From Linanthus parryae (Eukaryota; Streptophyta; Magnoliopsida; Ericales; Polemoniaceae), in NCBI GenBank assembly GCA_023055425.1, contig JALGPY010000003.1:56715891-56779890 (forward strand): a DNA stretch of 64,000 nt, in the 5' to 3' direction. The notes under the pieces are model-generated. The model ran no database searches. It was not told the origin of the DNA and was given only the letters and a program-made list of their open reading frames with translations. The translations under genes were made by a program, and so were the position numbers. The stretch's first letter is position 1, and each line of letters starts with the position of its first letter. This document shows positions 55,514 through 64,000 of the stretch, piece by piece.

Positions 55514-56140
55514 TGTAGATAGTGCTTTCTGAGCTGACAGATCTTGGCCACGTGACAACCATCCAGCACACCATATTGTGCTCCACACACACTGGATCAC
55601 CAGCCGAGCTGATCCATGTGGGGGCTGCGAGACAGAGCCCTCGCATACCACTGCACGGGACTTGTAGGGACTTAGTGGTTTGGAGGCTAGAGTAAGCCCT
55701 GTCGCGTGCGAGCCAAGCCCGCACGCGAGCTTTAGTAACTGTTTTGAGAGATCTATGGCACGAGCTTCCTAAACCCGGTCAATCCGGTCAAACCCGGTCA
55801 ACCTCGTAACGGTTCCGGTATTCGCGCACCACGTGCTATAACGGTTCCTATATACTCGGACGAACGTGCCGTTATGGTTAAGCTAATTAAGCCGCCATTA
55901 ATGGGCGCATTAACCACACTACAACGGTCATGTTCTCCAGTATATATATATCGTTAACCTTTCCATACAGAGGAGAACACACTGGCCATACGCGGAAGCT
56001 CTGCCAAACCCCTGTCTCTCTCTCAGACATTGCTACTGACTTACTCTCTCCCTACACACAACCCCACTATTCCTGTGCGATCCTTGATCCACTACATACG
56101 GTGTACACGGAGGTCTCCCCGCCGGAATCTCTTGTGCACA
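55514..56140 (+). repeat. 3' LTR of full-length Tat element
   Basis: 627 bp, TG...CA, followed by the CTAGG target duplication. Nearly identical to 41253-41880. ORFs reading through the LTRs on minus (for example 55298-55651) are conserved only because the LTR is, and are not genes. Confidence 0.93.
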
Positions 56141-56174
56141 CTAGGCTCCTATTATTGAGCATCCAGCGCATATG

Positions 56175-57781
56175 TGACACGATTTCATACGTGTATGCGC
56201 AAGTGCACGGTCAAGTAATATAGGGTGGTATTTCAACCCCGAGTTATCGATCCCACGAGGACAAGCTTGAGATTATTTTATTAGTTATTAGATTAGAGTA
56301 CTGTAACTGGGAGAAAGAATTGTGGTTGATAAAGAATTAAAATAAATAACTAACTAATACTTTTGGGTTTTTATTATTAAAAAAATATAGAGAACAACTA
56401 GGTGGTCTATTCCCCTAGGGTTTTAGACAGTCCCGGATAATGTACTGAAACACGACGTCATCTAATCAGTTGTGTCGGGTAATAACACTGACAATATCCT
56501 CTCGGTCTCATATCGGTCTACCTATCAATCGACTACGGGTCCTCTCGGTCCACCGACGTCTACTGGTCTGTTTTCAACCGCCTAACGTTAAGCCGATCAC
56601 TAGGTCCTTTCGGTCCACCAATGCCTAACGCTACACAATCGAATCTACCCTCACACGACTAGTCCTATCATCTCACCTATCAGTCTCAATGATTCGGGCT
56701 AATTTCTTGTTCTTGTTCATATCTAGGTAAAGTCTTATCAAGAACCCACCTAGAACGCTAGCCTAACCGGTTTGCGACTCCGTTTATGCTAAGTATTAAA
56801 TCCAGAACAATCAATCCAACTAAAAATGATGATAATATGTAAGCTACGATTCGTCTAACCTATTGATAATCTTCGCAAAGTTGTTCTTGTTACCCTAGTT
56901 GTGTCAATAGTCCTAAGTAATCAAGATATACGATAAACAAAGAAGAACAATATGATTAAGAGAATTGAAACATGAATCAATAACTTGAATCGGGAAATTG
57001 TCTAGTTCATAAACCCTAGGTACATCTCCATAGAACCTAGCAAATAAATATAGCTACTAATAAAGTAGGAAAATAACAAGAGTTTCTCCATACACATGAT
57101 GAAAAGAGAAGGGAAAGGAATTAAACGTTGAAATCGCCAAGCTTTGACGAATCCGGGTGCTCCCCAAACTCCAAGCTGCTCTCCAGTGGCTCCTGTGCGT
57201 GAATATGCTGCCTCCAAGGTCTCTTGTCCCGTTTTAACCAGTGGGGGGCGAGTTTTAATGTACTTAGGCCGAAATTGCACTTCAGCCCCTCCAGTTTGTA
57301 ATTCCCGGACAGAATTTTAAGCTGATCTTGCGCGGGCCATTACTCTCTCATCCGGACTCCGATTAAGCTCCGTGACCTATCGTTGGAAATCTCTTTGAGT
57401 CTAATTTCATTTGGCACCGGTATCACTCCCAAATTCATTGTATAAATCCATATATAATCAAATTAGTGCAGACTGGTCATCCTAGCTCTTCCAACTTTGT
57501 TTTCCTTTGTTCCACTTGTGCTTCCTTTCTTTCGGAAGTTCGTTTCATGCCTCCTATCAATCGATTAGCATCCGTTCCTGCCAATAAAACATGAACAAAC
57601 ATACCAAGCGATTATATTTGACAAATAACAACGAAATATGCATAGAAACGCCCGGACTAACATTATAGTGCATATGAAGCAACAAGTGATAAAACGCAAC
57701 ATATTCTCAACAATTAAGCTCAAATCACTCATGATAATGTGGAAAATAACATTAATATATAGCCCCTAAAAGGCGCTATCA
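56175..57781 (-). repeat. 3' LTR of the zinc-knuckle element
   Basis: On minus it starts TGATAGCGCC after the polypurine tract AGTGTGGGGGAATT (57782 upward) and ends AAATCGTGTCA. 1607 bp. It is homologous to 4086-5513 and to 61530-63136. Confidence 0.88.
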
Positions 57782-59709
57782 AATTCCCCCACACTATCTA
57801 CTTGCTCGTCCCGAGCAACACTTGCTTCCAAGAGTCACATATATCTTTACTTTGCCTTGGGCACACCGACTCAAACACCAGACTATACAATCTACATGAC
57901 TATGAACAATGCAACTCGATTATGTACAATGCAATAAATTAAAGAACATATTTTTTTTCTTTTTGGTTGGAGATTGGGAAATCTCGAAAAGAAAACTGGC
58001 ATGTCATAAGGCTCTCATATCCCCTAGAAGATTATATAAGTTTGGTGATCGGTAGAAATTGCGGCCAGTTTCGTCAGACAGAACAGGCACGAACACAAAA
58101 TAAGTTGCTTCCGCACACTCATCAAACGTATACCTAGCACTTACCTTCCGAGAAATTTATCCATGGGTTTCAATTGTTGACGGCTTAGGATGGGTATGAT
58201 AGGATATTTAGAAGCACAATCCTAGACGCCATGTTACATTTCACAAAAACCCATTCTCACACTCCCTCATCAAAATACAAGGAACCCCACCGAACTAGCT
58301 ACCCCGGCCCTCATTACCTCAATCTTGGTGCAATGCCGTTCTCGCGGCCACAACTGTGAAGAAGTGATCAAAACTCATAGCTCATCTCCTCGGTCTTCAT
58401 GAAGTTTATTTTCAGGCTCCCTATTCCATTTCACTTTCAATTTCTTTTCTTCTTCTCTTTTTTTTTTTCAATTTCAACAATAAGCACATGGAGCCATCAA
58501 TGATGATAACAATATCCAAGGAGATCCAATATCACAATAGATAACGTGGGGGTGGAATGTGTCAAATCAACGATGTAATCAATATAGATGTCGACACCGC
58601 CACACTCAATGTAAAGCATGTCATGCACCCGGTAGTCAATGTAACACGTGCTAATTCCAACCAATCCTCCTCATCACCTAAGATATAGAGAATATAAATC
58701 AAGCACAAGCACGTCCTCATATAAGATCAACCAACCCCACCCCATATCATGCAGAAAGAATGTCGCGCACTACGGCACTCCACCTATGGTCGTGGTGGAT
58801 GGACACGACTCACCTCCACATCGAAGTGTGCTACAGTCTCTAACTCACCCTCACATCCCCTCAAAAGATGACATGTAAGAGTATCCACTCAAGATTTATA
58901 ATATCAGTTCACCTCAAGAAACCTCCCTAACTCAACTCCCTCTATCATGACGCATAGGAAGGGGCCATTCTAACTAGTGATGAAAGTCACAAGGAATGAC
59001 TTCCTAGGCTAGAGGCTGTGAATAAAAGGGGTAGATGGATAAAATTGGGGTAACTAGTGGACCTAGGAGATGGAGACGGGACATGAGGTCCCCATAAAAA
59101 TCACTCGCACAGCTGTTCTGTTGCCACTACGAGGAGGGATGACGACTACCTAAGTGATGGTGGTGTAGCGCTAGTAGGATAATTAGTCTGAGAGACAGCT
59201 ACTCACAATTCTAAAGTGCATTAGCCCTATAGACTTCCTACTCCTGATTCTTGCGTCTACCTCACCTTAGATCTTCCTACTCCTAGGGAATACTATCATT
59301 AAGCCCTCTCCACGCTTACTCTTTTCAATTGCCCTTCTCTAAATTTTCAATTTTTAGGGTTTTTCAACTTTTTAATTTTTTTCATTCTATTTTCCTAACT
59401 CTACATGCTTGGGCCAACTCGATTAACTAACAACGTTTGGGTAGGTGGACTCAATAATTAAACGTGCACAAATAATATATACAATGCAATATAGAAACAT
59501 GCACATGCAATCCTAAGGACTAACTCTATATGCAAAATCGACTCACTAATCTATATGTAACATGGTTATGCAAGTTTAGACTAGTAAAGATATATGTAAA
59601 CCCCCCCACTTGAGATAATCATTGTCCTCAATTATCCTAAGGAGAAACCCTAAGTAAACGATCCCCAAGTGCAAAGAAGAGAGTAGACGGAAATCAAGTG
59701 TAGCAGACC
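57782..59709 (-). other. Non-coding 3' internal region of the zinc-knuckle element
   Basis: No gene is recognisable. It matches 2300-4085 of the left element in reverse orientation at several blocks: GTCGACACCGCCACACTC (about 58589) against GAGTGTGGGGGTGTCGAC (3092), a T-rich tract at 58458-58472, and TTGCTCGTCCCGAGCAA at 57802-57818. Short ORFs here (for example 58648-58878) are unsupported. Confidence 0.7.
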
Positions 59710-59925
59710 ATTTCGGGCCGAAATGAAGCTGATTTCGGGCCGAAATGAAATCCATTTCAGGCCAAAATGAAGCTGATTTCGGGCCGAAATGGTTGGGAAA
59801 ATTGAAAACAGAAAGCATTTTTTAATTCGGGCCGATATGAGTGGGATTTCGGGCTGAAATAGAATACATTTCGGGCCGAAATGAAGCTGATTTCGGGCCG
59901 AAATGCTTTTATTTCGGGCCGAAAT
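59710..59925. repeat. Array of nine ATTTCGGGCCGAAAT near-palindromes
   Basis: Six exact and three slightly changed copies of ATTTCGG-G-CCGAAAT occur in 216 bases. Each copy has perfect 7-base arms around a single G. Spacers are short and irregular (GAAGCTG recurs three times). The array is absent from the related left-edge element and is not explained by the ORF. Confidence 0.9.
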
Positions 59926-60137
59926 CCACAGGGACTGACCTCGTTTTTTCTTTGTTTTGCACCCTTTGTTGGACTCCGAGGCATGTTCTACACCTCCAGA
60001 AGGGGAATCCAACACCTACGCTTTCTTGTTCATGCCTGCACGCTCAATTAAAATGTCAAAACTCTCTCTCTCATCTCTCTCAATCAATTAGAAAGAACTT
60101 AACAACACAAACTGAACAAATTATCAAAAATCCTACT

Positions 60138-60215
60138 CTACATTGGGTTGCCTCCCAAGAAGAGCTTGTAATTTAAGGTCGACGGCCCGACCCGGTTACC
60201 TCAACTATCTAGGAT
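60138..60215 (-). other. Conserved block shared with Athila-like element (24545-24615)
   Basis: GGTTGCCTCCCAAGAAGAGC, then TTGTAATTTAAGGTCGACGG and ATCTAGGAT-type sequence, occur here and, with changes, at 24545-24615 in the same minus orientation. In both elements it lies just downstream of the last recognisable coding region, so it may be a cis signal such as a packaging or RNA-processing element. Confidence 0.6.
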
Positions 60216-61409
60216 AGTGAAGGATGCTTAACTCTCCACTTATTCTTCTTCTTCTTCTTCTTCCACCATCTTCTCTCAATAAGCTTTTTCTCACGAAGTG
60301 CAGCCATGTGCAAAGAAGATGGTGAATAATTATAGAAGCTCACTCTTCTCATCTTGCAATTGATCCTCTTGATCAACTTCCACAGAGTGCTACTGGGCTC
60401 ACATGAGTCTCTGGCCATGAAATCATCCCAGTAGTACTCCTTCGGTGCTAAATGATCTTCATTAGACACATGCATCTCATCTATACCCCCACACTTGAAG
60501 ATTTTCAACTCCTTGACTATGGCATATAGATAGTCAATAGGATAGCCAATAGAACAAGAAATTGGAAATTTACCATCATGTCCTTCCCCAAAAGGCTCTC
60601 CATACGCAAGTCTTCTTAACTCATTGCGGACTCGATTTACATGAGATATGGAAAAGTCTTCAAAAAACTGAGTAGGGGCTTTTACCTCAACTGTAGTGGA
60701 CACTATTTCTTCGCCAGCTCTATCATCAGCATACCACAAGCTCCCAATGTCGGTGTCATCCCAATCATGCCAAGGCTGTGAGATAATTGGAGGTTCTCTT
60801 GCAGAGAGCAACGCCTCCTCAATTGTTGGACACAAGTCCAACCCCGTCATAATTAGAGTCTGAGTCCTCATAAGTGGCAAAGTCCACAACTTTTTCAGGG
60901 ACATTGCACTCTTCGCTCGGCTCAAGTACCTCTTCTTCCATCACTGCAGCTTGCGATTCGGATTCTCGTTCTTTCTCCATCCTAGCCATCAGTGTCCTTT
61001 GCATCTCTAGGACAACTGGTAGCCAATGTGGTTCATCCAAACCACCTTGTGATGGTGACCATAGAGGCTCGATTAGGGGCTCAAAGGCATGTGACAAAGG
61101 CTCCTCTTGTGGCTCATCTGTAACAAGGGACATCCTCGTGATGTGCGCTTGGATCTCCCCCATAATATTGTGCAAGTCTTCCATGCTCGCTGATGAGCTC
61201 TCTTGGTGGTGCTGAAGTTGCGGTGGATCGAATATGCATGCGTCTTCATACTTATGATCCTTCTTGCATTTGTAGCACCAAATCATTGAGCATGTGTCAT
61301 CATTGTGCCAAACCCTGCATTTAGCACAGTAGTAGGGGTAATCAGATATCCCCTCATAATCCTCGTCGCTCCGCATGCTCATTACGTCTCCTGCTTCATG
61401 CGTTCCCAT
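60209..61409 (-). CDS. Unknown protein with two tandem zinc-knuckle-like motifs; frameshifted
   Basis: The frame from 61409 (start about 100 bases after the primer site) encodes an acidic leader, then C28-x2-C31-x3-H35-x4-C40 and C45-x2-C48-x3-H52-x5-C58, two CCHC-like knuckles four residues apart, then a Glu-rich region (to 60819). Similarity of frames shows a frameshift near 60850: the ORF continues in the 60925-60209 frame with DLCPTIEEALLS, an aromatic/acidic stretch (HDWDDTDIGSLWYADD), and a basic end (IERRWWKKKK). The unbroken protein would be about 400 residues. I do not recognise the family. The knuckles suggest nucleic-acid binding in place of a gag nucleocapsid, but no capsid fold is seen. 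A decayed relative is at 20-237. Confidence 0.65.
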
Positions 61410-61509
61410 GAAAACAAACTCACACGATACCCGTGAAGCACATAGATAGAAATAAATAAAACAAACTAAAAGAAAAGTACTCTAAACTAACGCCCAACTA
61501 AATAATCTA

Positions 61510-61526
61510 CCGCAACGACGCCAAAA
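61510..61526 (-). other. Primer-binding site, Asp-tRNA type
   Basis: On minus TTTTTGGCGTCGTTGCGG follows the LTR; it is close to TGGCGCCGTTGCCGG, the site complementary to tRNA-Asp used by Athila-lineage elements, with two mismatches. This places the element near Athila despite the lack of pol. Confidence 0.65.
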
Positions 61527-61529
61527 ACT

Positions 61530-63136
61530 AGACGCGATTTACTAACGCGTATGCGCAAGTGCACGGTCAAATAATATAGGGTGGTATTTCAACCCCGAGT
61601 TATCGATCCCACGAGGACAAGCTTGAGATTATTTAATTAGTTTTTAGATTAGAGTACTGTAACTGGGAGGAAGAATTGTGGTTGATAAAGAATTGAAATA
61701 AATAACTAACTAATATTTTTGGATTTTTATTATTAAAGAAATATAGAGAACAACTAAATGTTCTTGGATCCCATAGGGTTTTAGACAGTTCCTGATAATG
61801 AACTGAAACACGATATCATCTAATCAGTTGTGTCGGGTAATGACACTGACAATCTCCTCTCGGTCTCATGTCGTTCTACCTAACAATTGACTACGGATCC
61901 TGTTGGTCCACCGACGTCTACTGATATGGTTCTAACCGCCTAACGTTAAGCCGATCACTGGGCCCTTTCGGTCCACCAATGCCTACTACTACACAACCGA
62001 ATCTACCCTCACCCGACTAGTCCTATCATCTCACCTCTCAGTCTCAATGATTCGGGCTAATTTCTTGTTCTTGTTCATATCTAGATAAAGTCTCTCTCAA
62101 GCACCCACCTAGAACGCTAGCCTAACCGGTTCGCGACTCCGTTTATGCTAAGTATTAAATCAAGAACAATCAATCCAACTAACAATGATGATAATCTTTA
62201 AGCTACGATTCGTCTAAATTATTGATCATCGTCCCAAAGTTGTTCTTGTTACCCTAGATGTGTCAATAGTCCTAAGTAATCAAGATATACGATAAACAAA
62301 GAAGAACAATATGATTAAGAGAATCGAAACATGAATCAATAACTTGAATCGGAAAATTGTCTAGTTCATAAACCCTAGGTTCATCTCCATAGAACCTAGC
62401 AAATAAATCTAGCTACTAATAAAGTAGGAAATAAGAGTTTCTCCATACACATGATGAAAAGAGAAGAGAAAAAATCAAACGGTGAAATAGCCAAGCTTTG
62501 ACGAATCCGGGCACTCCCCAAACTCCAAGCTTCTATCCAATGTCTCTCGTGCGTCAATATGCTGCCTTCTAGGTCTCTTGTCCCGTTTTTACCAGTTCGG
62601 GGAGAGTTTTTAATGTACTTAGGCCGAAATTGCACTTCAGCCCCTCCAGTTTGTAATTCCCGGAAAGAATTGTAAGCTGATCTTGCGCGGTCCATTACTC
62701 TCTCATCCGGACTCCGATTAAGCTCTGTGACCTATCGTTGGAAATATCTTTGAGTACACTTTCATTTGGAACCGGTCTAACTCCCAAATTCATTGTAGAA
62801 CTCCAGCTATAATCAAATTAGTGCAGACTGGTCATCCTAGCTCTTCCAACTTTGCTTTCCTTTGTTCCACTTGTGCTTCCTTTCTTTCCGAAGTTCGTTC
62901 CATGCCTCCTATCAATCGATTAGCACCCGTTCCTGCCAAGACAACATGAACAAACGTACCAAGCGATTATATTTGACAAATAACAACGAAATATGCATAG
63001 AAACACCCGGACTAGCATTATAGTGCATATGAAGCATCAAGTGATAAAACACAACATATTCTCAACAATTAAGCTCAAATCACACATGATAATGTGGAAA
63101 ATAACATTAATATATAGCCCCTAAAAGGCTCTATCA
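61530..63136 (-). repeat. 5' LTR of the zinc-knuckle element
   Basis: On minus it starts TGATAGAGCC and ends AAATCGCGTCT, with the terminal A lost or mutated, just before the primer site. Differences from the 3' LTR are scattered, including small indels. Confidence 0.88.
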
Positions 63137-63141
63137 ATATG

Positions 63142-64000
63142 GTTCGAGCATGCAAATCTGGCGTGCAGTGCATCTCGCATCTGACACACATTTGTTTTCA
63201 GCGCACATCTGGCGTTCTGGCGAGTGGCATTCAACCGCATTCTGTCTATGGTGTGAATGGATTCTGAAATGGAGCATCTGGCACGTGATTCTGTTTTTGG
63301 CACGCAATCTGATTCTTACGCACATTCTTCACGAGTCTATTTATGGTGTGCATATATTTCAGCGTGTATGTGGTGCTTCTAGCTCGCATTTGGAGCAAAA
63401 TCTGGCGAGCATCGATTCTGGCGCATCTGAGGCAACTCGGGGTGCATATGGAGCGACACTTGTTCCGGCACTAGTTGTGGTGCCTCTTGTCTTGCATAAC
63501 CCATGTTCCTTGTCGTGGTGCATCTGCCTGACGCTTGTTTGGAATGCTTAAGGAATATAGTCGATCATGTCTCAGTGAATGTGTTTGTGCGACCAATATG
63601 AATCCATTCCACCTGTCCTGATCCTTCCAGATACTCTATACTACCAGGATAAATACCCATGCAAATCCTTAACATACCGTTTGAGGTTAAGCTTCCTAGG
63701 TACATTCTACCATAACTCTGTGCCTAGGTCCAACCATTTATGTCCTCTTAGCCTCCTCTAAACCCACATAAATGCGGACCAAAAATCTTCCAATATCCTT
63801 GTCACAATTCACCTCTCCCATATCATGAGTATCACTTCCCGTAAACATGCTGTGATACGTCCTCCCTAATTCAATGATCTATCAACTCCTTTCCTATCAT
63901 ACTACTATACTAACCCTTGAACACTATGGACCATCATGTCTCCTTTCTTATTCCCGAACTCTCTTAGTTCTTACACCAGCCCAATATAGGCCCATATCGT
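63142..64000. other. Repeat-rich flank with recurring CATCTGGCG-like words
   Basis: 63150-63440 contains many variants of (G)CATCTGGCG/ATTCTGGCG and GCACAT at irregular spacing, giving one 133-codon open frame (63150-63551) rich in Trp, His and Ser that looks like repeat translation, not a gene. 63560-64000 is unremarkable AT-rich DNA with no recognised domain. Before the two LTR insertions this sequence was contiguous with 56141-56174 and with 41252 and leftward. Confidence 0.5.

Larger units (their letters stand above)
41248..56145 (+). mobile_element. Full-length Tat-type Ty3/gypsy retrotransposon with antisense PMD gene
   Basis: The element proper is 41253-56140 (14,888 bp), with perfect 5-bp target duplication CTAGG at 41248-41252 and 56141-56145. 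The order is 5' LTR, primer site, gag, protease, RT, RNase H, second RNase H, integrase (plus strand), tandem-repeat region, antisense spliced gene (minus strand), polypurine tract, 3' LTR. The extra archaeal-type RNase H and the long 3' region with repeats and an antisense gene are marks of the Tat lineage. The LTRs differ at only about eight positions plus the last bases, so insertion is fairly young. Frameshifts and stops in gag and pol make it non-autonomous now. Confidence 0.93.
56170..63141 (-). mobile_element. Complete non-autonomous Athila-like LTR element with zinc-knuckle protein
   Basis: The element proper is 56175-63136 (6962 bp), flanked by perfect ATATG duplications (56170-56174 and 63137-63141). 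On minus the order is 5' LTR (63136-61530), primer site, one ORF of about 400 codons with a frameshift, a conserved non-coding block, a palindrome array (59925-59710), T/A-rich tract, 17-base inverted repeat (57802-57818), polypurine tract and 3' LTR (57781-56175). No gag, protease, RT or integrase is recognisable. The LTRs are equal in nominal length but differ at many positions, so this insertion is older than the adjacent Tat element. Confidence 0.9.

Noticed and set aside
55298..55724. Minus-strand ORFs starting MVCEGSVSQPPHGSARL-like in all Tat LTRs
   Set aside because: They recur only because the LTR is repeated (28209, 30693, 41144, 55298); lengths and frames vary between copies.

Overview
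The window is nuclear DNA of a flowering plant, most likely a eudicot; the species cannot be fixed from sequence alone. The evidence is one intron-bearing, conserved ribosome-biogenesis gene inside a mass of nested plant transposable elements: Tat-, Athila- and Tekay-type Ty3/gypsy LTR elements, an L1-type LINE, a copia relic, Mutator-like elements and MITEs. I saw no rRNA, tRNA or CRISPR array.

Layout. 1-5513 is the 3' end of a non-autonomous Athila-like LTR element, cut by the window edge. 5540-5990 is a LINE fragment. 6352-7862 is a Mutator-like element (MULE) with a 9-bp target duplication that carries an F-box-like fragment. 8693-16500 (minus) is the only convincing host gene, RPF2 (Brix domain, 60S ribosome assembly): a leader exon plus six coding exons, 312 codons, all splice junctions in frame. 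Its last intron holds a TIR element and a duplicated copy of exon 6. 17400-19560 is a decayed L1-type LINE. 20070-21900 holds short repeats followed by a broken MULE transposase N-terminus. 21900-24540 is unresolved repeat-derived DNA.

24540-40560 is a nest. An old minus-strand Athila-like element (gag and protease pieces) was hit inside its protease codons by a gag-only, Tekay-like element with 2.7-kb LTRs (25093-35413). That element was hit inside its own gag by a 3.2-kb Tat-type deletion derivative (28266-31488, target duplication ACCGT). A separate solo LTR (36782-38740) interrupts the Athila gag. Removing each insert restores the host reading frame.

41253-56140 is a near-complete 14.9-kb Tat-type element (target duplication CTAGG). 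On the plus strand it has gag, protease, RT, RNase H, a second archaeal-type RNase H and integrase, now carrying frameshifts and stops. A decaying 54-bp tandem array follows, then, on the opposite strand, a predicted spliced gene of five coding exons encoding about 1326 residues, with a plant mobile domain (PMD) at the N-terminus and a coiled coil at the C-terminus. Twenty-nine bases after its target duplication lies 56175-63136, a complete non-autonomous LTR element (target duplication ATATG, minus strand) of the same family as the left edge. Its only protein has two tandem zinc-knuckle-like motifs, and it carries an array of near-perfect palindromes.

The most noteworthy items are the spliced antisense PMD gene, an 83-bp GT...AG segment present in one Tat gag copy and absent from the other, the zinc-knuckle-only element with its palindrome array, and the RPF2 exon duplication around a TIR element. 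All calls come from reading the sequence by eye; no database search was run.
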